Source: Gammaproteobacteria bacterium
GTDB lineage: Bacteria > Pseudomonadota > Gammaproteobacteria > Ga0077536
Length of the DNA: 64,000 nt
NCBI GenBank assembly: GCA_016191285.1
Contig: JACPPA010000019.1
Coordinates: 124,001-188,000 of the forward strand
Direction of reading: 5' to 3'
Position numbers and translations under genes: made by a program. The notes beneath the pieces were generated by a model. The model made no database searches and was not told where the DNA came from. It was given only the letters and a program-made list of their open reading frames with translations. Positions 36,839 through 45,265 of this stretch are shown one piece after another; positions within the stretch are counted from its first letter, which is position 1, and every line of letters begins with the position of its first letter.

Positions 36839-37732
36839 TTAATTCTGCTCCGCCAGCAAGTCGAGCTTGGCCTTGGCCAAGTCGGCGAGTTGGGTCTTGG
36901 ACAGCGTAGGCCAGGACAAATCGAGCTTTTTCAATTCGTACAAAATAGCCGCCGACACGATTAGGCGCATGTTGGGTTTGTCGTCGGCCGGCACGACATA
37001 CCATGGACAGGCGTCGGTCGCTGTGGCGTTAATGGCGTCTTCGTAGGCGTGCATGTAGTCCTGCCACCGCGCACGCTCCGCCACATCACCGACATTGAAC
37101 TTCCAATTCTTGGCTGGGGTGTCGATGCGATCCAGAAACCGCCGACGTTGCTCGCCCTGCGACACGTGTAGCATGAATTTAACGATGCGAATGCCATTGC
37201 GATGGGCATAGGCTTCTAAATTCCCAATATCGTCGTAGCGCTTCCTGAAGAGTTTATCGAGATCGGTGGTCGTGGCGCTCGGTAAGCGCTGTACGTCGCG
37301 CACGATCTCGGGATGAACCTTGCAGGTGAGGACTTCCTCATAATAGCTTCGATTGAATATGCCAATGCGGCCGCGCGGCGGCAGTTTGGACGACGTTCGC
37401 CATAGATAATCGTGATCGAGTTCTTCGTCGCTCGGGCGTTTGAAGCCGTGAATTTCAACGCCCTGTGGATTGATGCCGCTCATCACATGCTGAATGGTGC
37501 CGTCTTTGCCGGCCGCGTCCATGGCTTGGAAGATGAGGAGCACGCCGTATCGATCGTGCGCAAACATCATCTGCTGTAGCGCGTTGATCTCGTCGCGAAA
37601 CTCGGCCTGCAGCGCGGCGTACTGCGCCGGTGTGCGGTACAAATCCTTAACACGGGTCGCCACCCGGCGAAGTTTTAGACGCCCCTTGGCGCGCGGATAT
37701 CGATGGAGATCGAGATCTAAATCGAGCTTCAT
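36839..37732 (-). CDS. ppk2: Polyphosphate kinase 2 family protein
   Basis: It has 297 residues from ATG 37732 (AGGA eight bases upstream); a longer frame to 37828 overlaps a relic and is not preferred. The Walker A region is IFQAMDAAGKDGT, the lid/Walker B region RGRIGIFNRSYYEEVL, and FMLHVSQGEQRRRF is typical of PPK2 class I-like proteins. It uses polyphosphate to phosphorylate nucleoside diphosphates or monophosphates. It stands alone between a REP and an LLM relic. Confidence 0.93.
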   Translation of the reverse strand: MKLDLDLDLHRYPRAKGRLKLRRVATRVKDLYRTPAQYAALQAEFRDEINALQQMMFAHDRYGVLLIFQAMDAAGKDGTIQHVMSGINPQGVEIHGFKRPSDEELDHDYLWRTSSKLPPRGRIGIFNRSYYEEVLTCKVHPEIVRDVQRLPSATTTDLDKLFRKRYDDIGNLEAYAHRNGIRIVKFMLHVSQGEQRRRFLDRIDTPAKNWKFNVGDVAERARWQDYMHAYEDAINATATDACPWYVVPADDKPNMRLIVSAAILYELKKLDLSWPTLSKTQLADLAKAKLDLLAEQN

Positions 37733-37790
37733 GGCGCAAATCCTGAGGTTAACGAAATCCGAGCATAGCGCATTCTGCGGCGGCAATTTG

Positions 37791-38081
37791 TCACAACAAT
37801 TCACGGCTATCGGCCATGTCGCGCCCAAACGAATCGTATTCCATTTTTTGGAAGCCGCGCCCGATATCGAACTCCAGGCGTCCGCCGGACAAGCAATCGA
37901 GCATTGCGTATTCCTCGGCTACCCGAATCGGATCCTGCAACGGGATTAGACAAATACCCGAACCTATCCGGAGTTTTTTCGTGCGCTGGGCGACCGCGCC
38001 GGCCAACACGGGAACGGACGGAATATGTCCGCCATAGGCGTGGAAATGATGCTCGCCAAATCATAGACGAAACCCGTGATC
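37791..38081 (-). pseudogene. Fragment of an LLM-class oxidoreductase
   Basis: On the minus strand the frame reads HGFRL, stop, FGEHHFHAYGGHIPSVPVLA, then RVAEEYAMLDCLSGGRLEFD and GRGFQ, ending MADSRELL and a stop. This is the first third of a luciferase-family protein around the flavin site, with a nonsense codon (38061-38063) where most relatives have Trp and no C-terminal two thirds. It is another decayed member of the LLM group abundant at 5.5-12.3 kb. Confidence 0.7.
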
Positions 38082-38119
38082 CGCCGTAGGCTAATCCTCC
38101 GATAACGCGGAGCCCCACC

Positions 38120-39262
38120 ATGAGCCAGATCCGTCCCTTTCGATTCGACATTCCTGCCAGCGCGCTTGACGATTTGCACCATCGCCTCGACCTCACGCGT
38201 TTCCCCGATCGCGAAACACCCAATGATTGGAGCCAGGGGATCCCGCTCGCTTATATGCAGGAAATCCATGCGTACTGGCGCAATCGCTACGATTGGCGCC
38301 GCTGCGAGGCGCGGCTGAACAGTTATCCGCAATGGATCACCGAAATCGATGGCCTGGATATTCAATTCATGCACGTGCGCTCGCCGCATGCGAATGCGTT
38401 GCCGCTGGTCATGACACATGGCTGGCCGGGATCGATCCTCGAATTCATGAAAGTCCTAGGCCCGCTCACCGACCCCACCGCGCACGGCGGCGAGGCACGC
38501 GACGCTTTTCACGTGGTCTGCCCAACGCTGCCGGGGTTTGGTTTCTCCGGTAAACCCACTGCGCCCGGCTGGTCGCTAGCGCGCATCGGACGCGCCTGGG
38601 GCACATTGATGGCGCGCCTCGGTTACGATCGTTATGTCGCGCAAGGCGGCGATTGGGGCTCGGCGGTAACGCTAAGCATCGGTGAGACCGAGACCGTGCA
38701 TTGTGCTGGCATTCACTCCAACATGCCGCTTCTGGATCCGAGCGCGAAGGTGTTGGGAAATCCGACCGAGTTCGAAAAAAGCGCCATTGCCGGTGGCCAA
38801 CACTACTGGGATTGGGACTCGGGTTATTCGAAGGAACAAAGCACACGACCGCAAACTGTCGGCTATGGTTTGGTCGACTCCCCAATCGGGCAAGCGGCGT
38901 GGATCCTGGAAAAATTCTGGTGTTGGACGGATTGCAACGGGCATCCCGAAAATGCCGTCGACCGCGACGAATTGATCGACAACGTCATGCTGTATTGGCT
39001 GCCGGCCGCGGGGGCTTCGTCGGCTCGTATGTACTGGGAGAATTTTTCGGTGCTGACCAAACCCAAGGCGCAAATTCATTTGCCGACCGGCATTAGCATC
39101 TTTCCGCACGAAATCTTTCGCGCCTCGCGCCGCTGGGCCGAAGAACGTTTCACCAAGCTCGTGCACTTCAACATCTTGGACAAGGGCGGTCATTTCGCGG
39201 CGTTCGAACAGCCCGCGACTTTCGTCGATGAAGTGCGAACTTGTTTTCGGCATATGCGCTGA
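38120..39262 (+). CDS. Epoxide hydrolase (EHN-type, microsomal-like)
   Basis: This 380-residue protein starts with the epoxide-hydrolase N-terminal domain (PFRFDIPASALDDLHHRL) and then the alpha/beta-hydrolase core. HGWPGS forms the oxyanion hole, QGGDWGS carries the nucleophilic Asp, YWENF a catalytic Tyr, and GGHFAAFEQP the His. It opens epoxides to diols. It is divergent from the LLM relic. Confidence 0.92.
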   Translation: MSQIRPFRFDIPASALDDLHHRLDLTRFPDRETPNDWSQGIPLAYMQEIHAYWRNRYDWRRCEARLNSYPQWITEIDGLDIQFMHVRSPHANALPLVMTHGWPGSILEFMKVLGPLTDPTAHGGEARDAFHVVCPTLPGFGFSGKPTAPGWSLARIGRAWGTLMARLGYDRYVAQGGDWGSAVTLSIGETETVHCAGIHSNMPLLDPSAKVLGNPTEFEKSAIAGGQHYWDWDSGYSKEQSTRPQTVGYGLVDSPIGQAAWILEKFWCWTDCNGHPENAVDRDELIDNVMLYWLPAAGASSARMYWENFSVLTKPKAQIHLPTGISIFPHEIFRASRRWAEERFTKLVHFNILDKGGHFAAFEQPATFVDEVRTCFRHMR

Positions 39263-39450
39263 AGTTAAAGCGCGCGTAATAGGCGTTAACGAAATGGAGC
39301 GGCTCGATCGACACAAAACGCTGCGCGAGATGCGCGCTATAACCCACAATTGAGCTCGTGTAGCAACCACACCGAACGCATCGACCGCGCTGTCACAGTG
39401 ATAAAGCTTCATTAATTTTGTCTCGTGTGCCGTCCGCGACGATCTTTCAT

Positions 39451-39604
39451 AAATCGATGCTTGAATATCGTGGGAGCGGCTTTAGCCGCGAACCTAAAAC
39501 TTCCGAATTTTCGCCGCTAAAGCGGCTCCCACAAAGTAGCGATAACGGGTCAGCACACTCGTAAATCGACGCTTGAATATCGTGGGAGCGGCTTTAGCCG
39601 CGAA
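39451..39604. repeat. REP-like unit with tandem duplication
   Basis: The 42-base run AAATCGATGCTTGAATATCG plus GTGGGAGCGGCTTTAGCCGC-GAA at 39451-39492 is repeated at 39563-39604 with one change. The first copy is followed by its right arm (to 39534), the second is a half element. The 440-base gap 39263-39702 otherwise shows no gene. Confidence 0.8.
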
Positions 39605-39702
39605 TTGCGCGCCCGGTTGACGGGTACGCTGACAACTCCGTACGCTCCAGTCAAGGTTAACGTTACGCCTAACCCCTGCGATGACGACTCTAAGGAAAAT
39701 TG

Positions 39703-40305
39703 ATGATCGATCCCGCGCCACCTGATCGAACCTTAACCGGTTGCAGCCGACGCCGGCTGTTATGCGGAGTTTTAGAGACGGCGCTAGTCGGACTTGTAGG
39801 GTCGTCACCGTTGGTAGCCGCCGCAACCGACACCGATCCGCGCAAGCTGCCGCCGCAACGCGGCGACGAACTTGCTTACTCGAGTGATGACGGCGGCAAT
39901 GTCGTCACCGCGGCTGAGATTAAATTACATGCGGCGCCGATCATTGTTTATCCCCGCGATCCACTGACGCAAGTGATCCGCGAACGCTCGCGCCTAAACC
40001 AAATTCTGTTGCTGCGCTTTACGTCCGAGGAGCTGAGCGCCGAAACACGCGCCAATGCGGCAGATGGCCTCGTCGCTTACTCTGCGATTTGCACGCACGC
40101 CGCCTGTGGCGTCTCCGAATGGAACGCGACGACGCTGCACCTCATCTGTCCCTGCCACGCTTCGCAATACGATCCACGCCAGCATGCCGTGCGCGTGACG
40201 GGCCCCGCACCGCGCGCGCTACCAGCGTTGCCAATTAAACAAACCGGTAAAACCCTGACAATTACGGGGCCCTTTAGTGGCCAGGTCGGGGCGGAAAAAT
40301 CGTGA
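39703..40305 (+). CDS. Tat-exported Rieske [2Fe-2S] protein
   Basis: It has 200 residues. ATG 39703 has AAGGA six bases upstream. A twin-arginine leader (CSRRRLLCGVLETALVGLV) is followed by a domain with CTHAAC and CPCHAS: C130, H132, C149 and H152 bind the cluster, and C135 and C151 would form the disulfide, as in high-potential bc1-type Rieske proteins. The gene ends seven bases before the PQQ dehydrogenase, so it is probably the dehydrogenase's electron acceptor in the periplasm. No cytochrome b/c1 genes are adjacent, so it is not part of a bc1 operon. Confidence 0.9.
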   Translation: MIDPAPPDRTLTGCSRRRLLCGVLETALVGLVGSSPLVAAATDTDPRKLPPQRGDELAYSSDDGGNVVTAAEIKLHAAPIIVYPRDPLTQVIRERSRLNQILLLRFTSEELSAETRANAADGLVAYSAICTHAACGVSEWNATTLHLICPCHASQYDPRQHAVRVTGPAPRALPALPIKQTGKTLTITGPFSGQVGAEKS

Positions 40306-40312
40306 GGACTGA

Positions 40313-42043
40313 ATGACGCTAAAAATGTTGGTTGCCGTGGCAATGTTGGCTGCGGCACTCAGTGGTGCCGCCGAGCGCCTGCCCTTGCCCTATACGCCCG
40401 TCACGGATACGCGCTTAGCGCATCCCGAACCTGAAAATTGGCTGATGTATCGCGGCACCTACAACAGCTGGGGCTACAGTCCGCTCGCGCGGATCACGTC
40501 GAAAAATGTTCACACGCTTGTACCGGTGTGGACATTTTCGACCGGTGTCGAGGAGGCGCATCAAGCGCCGCCGATCGTCAATAACGGCGTGATGTTCATC
40601 ACCACCCCGCGCAATCAAATCCTCGCTCTGGATGCGCGCACCGGCGAACTCATTTGGCGTTACCGACGTGAGTTGCCGGCTGACCTCTTTCAATTGCATC
40701 CGACGAATCGTGGCGTGGCGCTGTACGGCGATCGCGTCTACCTCGCGACGGTCGACGCGCATCTCCTGGCGCTCGACGCGCACACCGGTGAGGTGGTGTG
40801 GGATCAGGAAGTCGCCGATTATCTTGCGGGTTATTACATGACCCTGGCGCCACTCATCGCCGATGGCAGGGTGATGGTCGGTGTGTCGGGCGGTGAGTTC
40901 GGGATCCGTGGCTTCGTACAAGCCTTCGATTCGGATACCGGTAAGACGCGGTGGAAGACCTACACCGTGCCCGGCTTGGGTGAAGCCGGACACGACTCGT
41001 GGCCCGGCGACTCTTGGAAACGCGGCGGTGTACCGGTGTGGGTCACGGGCAGTTATGACATTGAAACCAAACTCGCCTATTGGGGCACCGGTAATGCCGG
41101 CCCCTGGCTCGGCACTACGCGACCCGGTGACAATTTGTACGCAACGTCGGTCATCGCGCTCGACGCGGCGACGGGTGCAATTCGCGCGCATCATCAGTAT
41201 CACTGGAATGATTCGTGGGATTGGGACGAAGTTTCAGCGCCCCTGCTCATCGATGTGAAGCGCGGTGACCGCACGATTAAGGGTCTGGTGCATGCCGGGC
41301 GCGATGGTTACTTATGGTTGCTTGAACGCGGTCAAAATAAAATTGGCTTTGTCGCCGCTCAACCTTACGTGCATCAAACCGTCTATTCCAAACTCGATGC
41401 GAAGACGGGGCGGCCGGAGTACAACGCCGCGGCACTGCCTAAGGTGGGTCGGCGTAGCGAATTCTGTCCGAGTATTTGGGGCGGCAAGGATTGGCCGCCG
41501 TCGGCGTATAACCCGAACACCGGGTTTTTGTACATTCCCGCCAATGAAAATCTATGCAGCGCGTTGACCGGCGTGGAAACCAAGTACAAGCGTGGTGAAC
41601 TCTACATCGGCGTGCCCTTCGAGAAGATGGAAGTCTTCCCCACCGCCGCCGCCAAAGATCATATCGGCGAACTCCAGGCTTGGAATATTGCTGCCGGCAC
41701 CAAGGCCTGGACGGTAAAGTTTCCATTTCACAACTGGGGCCCAATCCTCACCACCGGCGGCAACTTGGTATTCTCCGGCGGCACTAACGATCGTTACTTC
41801 CGCGCCTTCGATGCGCAGACCGGCGACGTGTTATGGAAACAACGCACGAATTCCGGCGTGGTCGGCGTGCCGAGCAGTTACGAGATCGATGGCGTCCAAT
41901 ATGTAGCCGTGCAATCCGGCTGGGGCGTGGACGCGCAGCGCAAACAGGAATATTTAGACAAGGCGTTCGGTACTAAAACCAACGTGCCGCAGGGTGGCGT
42001 GTTGTGGGTGTTTGCGCTGGGTAATGCGGAGTCTAAACCGTGA
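40313..42043 (+). CDS. PQQ-dependent alcohol dehydrogenase, probably lanthanide-type
   Basis: This 576-residue secreted beta-propeller has the quinoprotein W-motifs and a signal peptide (LVAVAMLAAALSGAA). Active-site residues match methanol dehydrogenases: E195 in SGGEFGIRGF, N261 in GTGNAGPW, and D303 in SWDWDEVSAP. D305, two residues after D303, is the extra acidic ligand found in lanthanide-dependent XoxF/PedH enzymes, where calcium enzymes have Ala or Ser. The vicinal Cys-Cys near NRG is absent (QLHPTNRGVAL). It oxidises an alcohol or related substrate in the periplasm. It is in an operon with the Rieske protein. Confidence 0.92.
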   Translation: MTLKMLVAVAMLAAALSGAAERLPLPYTPVTDTRLAHPEPENWLMYRGTYNSWGYSPLARITSKNVHTLVPVWTFSTGVEEAHQAPPIVNNGVMFITTPRNQILALDARTGELIWRYRRELPADLFQLHPTNRGVALYGDRVYLATVDAHLLALDAHTGEVVWDQEVADYLAGYYMTLAPLIADGRVMVGVSGGEFGIRGFVQAFDSDTGKTRWKTYTVPGLGEAGHDSWPGDSWKRGGVPVWVTGSYDIETKLAYWGTGNAGPWLGTTRPGDNLYATSVIALDAATGAIRAHHQYHWNDSWDWDEVSAPLLIDVKRGDRTIKGLVHAGRDGYLWLLERGQNKIGFVAAQPYVHQTVYSKLDAKTGRPEYNAAALPKVGRRSEFCPSIWGGKDWPPSAYNPNTGFLYIPANENLCSALTGVETKYKRGELYIGVPFEKMEVFPTAAAKDHIGELQAWNIAAGTKAWTVKFPFHNWGPILTTGGNLVFSGGTNDRYFRAFDAQTGDVLWKQRTNSGVVGVPSSYEIDGVQYVAVQSGWGVDAQRKQEYLDKAFGTKTNVPQGGVLWVFALGNAESKP

Positions 42044-42148
42044 ACCAAACACGATGATTAGCTGCCAGCGGTACGTTTTCGTCTCGATCGATTTGAAGTT
42101 CACCTTCAAATACGGTTTCGACCTACCCGACCAAGTGAACACCATCGC

Positions 42149-43021
42149 CTACGCCATCTTCAGATCCCCAAGGAAATGGCGAATTGCGGCAACGGCGACT
42201 GCTTCGTCGAGCATGGGGGCATGCCCACGGTTCGAGACCTCCACGGCAGTGAGGTCGGGCTTGCGCCGACGCATCTCGGCCACGCACTCGCGCGACAGAA
42301 TGTCCGATGTCGCGCCGCGGATGACCAACAGAGGCAGGCTCGTCATCGCGTCGAAAGTTGGCCACATATCTACCGGTACTTGGGTCGGCTTCAATGACTG
42401 CGCGATGGCTGGATCGTGCGCCAGCACCGGCACGCCGACCGCGTTCTCGCGATAGACATTGCGGGCAAATGCCAGCCAGTCGTCGTCGCCGTAATCGGGA
42501 AACGCGATCGCATTGGTTGCGCGCACCTGCACCGCGGCCTCTTGCCATGTCGCGACCGCCGGGAGTTGTCCGACGTAACTCCGGATGCGGTCGAGCCCGG
42601 CGGGATCGATCACCGGTCCGATGTCGTTCAACACCACCCCACGAAACCGTTGGGGCGCGGTCGCGGCCATCAGCATGCTGATCACGCCGCCCATTGACGT
42701 ACCGATCGCGACCACGCGATCGATGCCGAGATGATCGAGCAAGGTCAGCATGTCGCGCACATAGACGAGCGGATTGTAGTTGGACGGATCTGAGTCATAG
42801 GCCGAGAGACCGCGCCCGCGCTGGTCCACCGAGATGAGCCGATAATCGTCATGCAGCCCGGCGCAGAGCGTGGCGAAGTCAGCGGAATTCCGCGACAGTC
42901 CGTGCATGCACAGCACCGTGGCGCGCGGGGCCGAATGGGGATAATCCCGCGCGTAGAGGCGCAGGCCGTCGGTGCTGTTGTAGTAGAAGTCGTCGTAGTG
43001 GGTCATTGAATGCCGTGCCAT
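42149..43021 (-). CDS. Alpha/beta-hydrolase
   Basis: It has 290 residues with a complete hydrolase core: LCMHGLSRNSADF (oxyanion region), the nucleophile elbow GTSMGGV, Asp in GATSDILS, and His in NRGHAPMLDE. The start may be 43021 or the ATG at 43006; neither has a clear ribosome site. There is no signal peptide. It converges with the PQQ dehydrogenase. Substrate unknown. Confidence 0.85.
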   Translation of the reverse strand: MARHSMTHYDDFYYNSTDGLRLYARDYPHSAPRATVLCMHGLSRNSADFATLCAGLHDDYRLISVDQRGRGLSAYDSDPSNYNPLVYVRDMLTLLDHLGIDRVVAIGTSMGGVISMLMAATAPQRFRGVVLNDIGPVIDPAGLDRIRSYVGQLPAVATWQEAAVQVRATNAIAFPDYGDDDWLAFARNVYRENAVGVPVLAHDPAIAQSLKPTQVPVDMWPTFDAMTSLPLLVIRGATSDILSRECVAEMRRRKPDLTAVEVSNRGHAPMLDEAVAVAAIRHFLGDLKMA

Positions 43022-43413
43022 GAACTGAGGAGTCGGCCCAGATTAAACGATTCCGACGCGAAGCCGTAGCCCTGGGAGCTGGATCAATCTGGACCGGCTG
43101 CAAATAATTAAATAACCGACACTGCGGCGCCAGTCATTCCCGAGAAGTTGGAACGGCTGCGTCGATACATCACGGTCCCGGCGGTAATGTTGGATAGTCA
43201 TGCTCAGATTCCGCCTGTGACCCTAACCCGACGATGTTGTGAGTCTGCAAACGGGTCTCAAATTCGATCGCTGCCCGCAGCACGCTAGATCTTTTTGTTT
43301 TAGTACACAGAGCTGGGTTAGAGTGCAGGCAACTATATGAACTGGTTCAATCTGTCTTTTCTTCCATCCGAAAAGACGAATTGCAGATCTGCCTTTTCGG
43401 ACGACTATTTGTA
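43022..43413. other. Gene-free stretch before the cassette array
   Basis: No supported gene. An inverted repeat TCCGAAAAG ... CTTTTCGGA lies at about 43368-43402, just before the GTTAGGC core site, and could be what is left of an attI or attC site; it does not match either consensus well. Confidence 0.35.
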
Positions 43414-43420
43414 GTTAGGC
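43414..43420 (+). other. Integron core site GTTAGGC at start of cassette
   Basis: GTTAGGC fits the GTTRRRY core at which cassettes are inserted. It lies 22 bases before the GST gene, and the matching end is the attC site at 44136-44207. Confidence 0.6.
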
Positions 43421-43442
43421 GTCAACAACACACAAGCCCTCC

Positions 43443-44141
43443 ATGCTTCGACTATTCATTGGCAACAAGAACTACTCCTCCTGGTCGCTGAGACCCTGGA
43501 TCTTGCTCAAGCATCTCGGCATACCATTCGAAGAACGACTGGTGCCCTTCGGGACGGCTAACGGTGTGTCGCCATTCTCTGAGTTCTCACCCACTGGTCG
43601 AGTGCCCTGCTTGGTCGATGGCAGTTTGACGGTCTGGGATTCTCTGGCGATCACCGAGTATCTGGCCGAGTTGAACCCGCAGGTGTGGCCGCGAGAGAGG
43701 GAGAGCAGAGCCTGGGCGCGATGCGTAACCGCCGAGATGCATTCGGGGTTCTCGAACGTCCGAAACACCTGCACGATGAATTGCGGGCTCAGGGTTAACC
43801 TTCACGAATGGTCACCCCAGCTTTCGGCTGAGTGGCGCAGGCTGGATGACCTGTGGTGCGAGGGAATCGACTGCTTCGGCGGACCGTTCTTGATTGGACC
43901 GCAACTCACGGCGGCAGACGCGTTCTTCGCGCCGATGGCGTTTCGCAGTCAAACGTACTCGCCGCAACTCTCAAGCCCGGCCGCAGCGTATCTCTTGCGC
44001 CTACGCCAGCTCCCTCACATGGTCAGTTGGTACGAGAGCGCATTACAGGAAACTTGGCACGACCATGAGCACGAGCAGGAAGCTAGAGCCGCCGGCGAGT
44101 GGATCGAAGACCTGCGAGCGAGCGGCGCGAGTGACGCCTAA
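43443..44141 (+). CDS. Glutathione S-transferase family protein in an integron cassette
   Basis: It has 232 residues. The N-terminal thioredoxin-fold domain has NKNYSSWSLRPWILLKHLGI, the cis-Pro GRVPCL and the glutathione-binding WDSLAI; a helical C-terminal domain follows. It adds glutathione to electrophiles or has a related thiol role. It fills almost the whole cassette: the start is 22 bases after GTTAGGC, and its stop codon lies inside the attC left end (GCCTAAC). Such close packing is typical of integron cassettes, whose genes come from many donors. Confidence 0.85.
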   Translation: MLRLFIGNKNYSSWSLRPWILLKHLGIPFEERLVPFGTANGVSPFSEFSPTGRVPCLVDGSLTVWDSLAITEYLAELNPQVWPRERESRAWARCVTAEMHSGFSNVRNTCTMNCGLRVNLHEWSPQLSAEWRRLDDLWCEGIDCFGGPFLIGPQLTAADAFFAPMAFRSQTYSPQLSSPAAAYLLRLRQLPHMVSWYESALQETWHDHEHEQEARAAGEWIEDLRASGASDA

Positions 44142-44207
44142 CCCTTCCATCGAGGGGATGCCCAAAAGGCTGCGCCTTTTGTGCGCCCCTCATGTCAAAC
44201 GTTCGGC
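44136..44207 (+). other. attC recombination site 1
   Basis: The left core GCCTAAC (44136-44142) and right core GTTCGGC (44201-44207) flank an imperfect palindrome. CATCGAGGGG pairs with CCCCTCATG, leaving one unpaired C, the extrahelical base by which integrases choose the strand. The tip is AAAAGGC-TGC-GCCTTTT. Length is 72 bases, within the usual range. Confidence 0.85.
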
Positions 44208-44508
44208 ATCTGTTCACTGTGCCGGAGCATGCCTAAGCTTCCTCACGTCTCCGGGGCGGAGACACTGAAAGCGTTTCAAAGTGCGGCAACGGTGGAAGCC
44301 ATGTGGTCGTGCGCCGCGGAGCTTACGGCTGCGTTATCCCAATGCGTTCAGAGATCAAGGTCGGCACCCAGGCGGGTTTATCGCGCCAGGCCGAAGTCTC
44401 GCCGGAAGAATTCATCGCTGCGCTGTGAATGCGCCGCCCAAGCCAGTCAGCGGGCGCCTTCTTGCTGCGCACTACGGCACCGCTCATCGGCGCGATAGGT
44501 GCAATTGT
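44208..44508. other. Non-coding part of the second cassette
   Basis: Nothing firm is seen. A 28-codon frame at 44342-44428 (MRSEIKVGTQAGLSRQAEVS...) looks like the beginning of a protein but ends early, so it may be a relic. Confidence 0.3.
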
Positions 44509-44763
44509 TTAGTAGTGGTAGCGTAGCTGTGCGATGAATATTACTTCACCCTCTACGCGGTAGACCATTCGGTGCTCGTCATTAATTCGTCGCGACCAAA
44601 ATCCGGCGAATGCATGTTTCAGTGGCTCCGGTTTACCGCTGCCCTCGAACGGCGAGCGCAGAATGTCTTTAATAAGAACTTTGATTCGCTTGAGAATACT
44701 TTTGTCGGTGCGCTGCCAGTACAAGTAGTTTTCCCAAGCGTTCTCGGAAAACTGAAGTTTCAA
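44509..44763 (-). CDS. yoeB: YoeB toxin
   Basis: This 84-residue RelE-fold ribonuclease has FSENAWENYLYWQRTDK, RSPFEGSGKPEPLKH and SRRINDEHRMVYRV and ends RYHY. The Glu, Arg, His and Tyr residues of the YoeB active site are all present. It cleaves mRNA at the ribosome. It overlaps yefM by ATGA. The gene is reversed relative to the cassette direction, common for toxin-antitoxin cassettes with their own promoter. Confidence 0.95.
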   Translation of the reverse strand: MKLQFSENAWENYLYWQRTDKSILKRIKVLIKDILRSPFEGSGKPEPLKHAFAGFWSRRINDEHRMVYRVEGEVIFIAQLRYHY

Positions 44764-45011
44764 TCGAGCAGTTTCCGCCTAGTGCCGCCGGTGGTTTTGA
44801 GTTCAGCGATAGACTCCAGCAGACGCCGCGCATTTTTTGGGCTGCGCAGCAAGTAAGCAGTTTCTTCCAGCGCTTGATAGTCATCGAGCGACATCATGAC
44901 TACCGACTGGGAATTCTTTCTGGTAATAATAATTGGCGCGTGGTCATCACAAACCTTGTCCATGGTATTGGCAAGCTTACTGCGAGCTTCGGAATAGTTC
45001 AGGGTATCCAT
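44760..45011 (-). CDS. yefM: YefM antitoxin
   Basis: It has 83 residues from ATG 45011 (GAGG upstream), starting MDTLNYSEARSKLANTMDKV. The N-terminal Phd/YefM DNA-binding fold includes APIIITRKNSQSVVMMSLDDY, and the C-terminal part binds YoeB. It represses its own operon through the TGTACA pair at 45026-45043. Confidence 0.94.
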   Translation of the reverse strand: MDTLNYSEARSKLANTMDKVCDDHAPIIITRKNSQSVVMMSLDDYQALEETAYLLRSPKNARRLLESIAELKTTGGTRRKLLD

Positions 45012-45025
45012 ATGGCACCTCGTGT

Positions 45026-45043
45026 TGTACAACTCACTGTACA
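45026..45043. promoter_or_regulatory. YefM-YoeB operator (two TGTACA boxes)
   Basis: TGTACA occurs at 45026-45031 and 45038-45043, 12 bases centre to centre, just upstream of yefM. The E. coli yefM-yoeB operator has the same core hexamer at the same 12-base spacing, so autoregulation is probably conserved. Confidence 0.8.
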
Positions 45044-45055
45044 AAAGAGAATCGC

Positions 45056-45128
45056 ACCTAACAACGCACTGGACCTGACGCCGGGAGCAATGCGGTGATG
45101 CTGCGCGGGGCCACCATGAGCGTTAAAC
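45056..45128 (+). other. attC recombination site 2
   Basis: ACCTAAC (45056-45062) fits RYYYAAC and GTTAAAC (45122-45128) fits GTTRRRY, 73 bases end to end. The inside is imperfectly palindromic (AACGCACTGG facing CCATGAGCGTT). It closes the toxin-antitoxin cassette. No further cassette is clear beyond it. Confidence 0.65.
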
Positions 45129-45265
45129 CGACGAAATTGAATGACCGCTTTCTGGTGGTGAGATCGCCAGGGCTAGTTTTCGGTAATTGGCCGATAAACT
45201 GCCTCTTACTCTTAGCCTCGCTCTAATAATCGCCCATCAGTGGAAATAGCGGGCAACGGCTTCTT

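Noticed and set aside
37733-37828. N-terminal extension of the ppk2 frame
   Set aside because: It overlaps the LLM relic, lacks PPK2 similarity, and ATG 37732 has a proper ribosome-binding site.
42092-42110. TTTGAAG-TTCAC-CTTCAAA hairpin between converging genes
   Set aside because: The stem is AT-rich and lacks a T-run on either side, so it is too weak to call a terminator.
44330-44350. GTTATCC as a further integron core site
   Set aside because: It does not fit GTTRRRY and has no paired arm around it.
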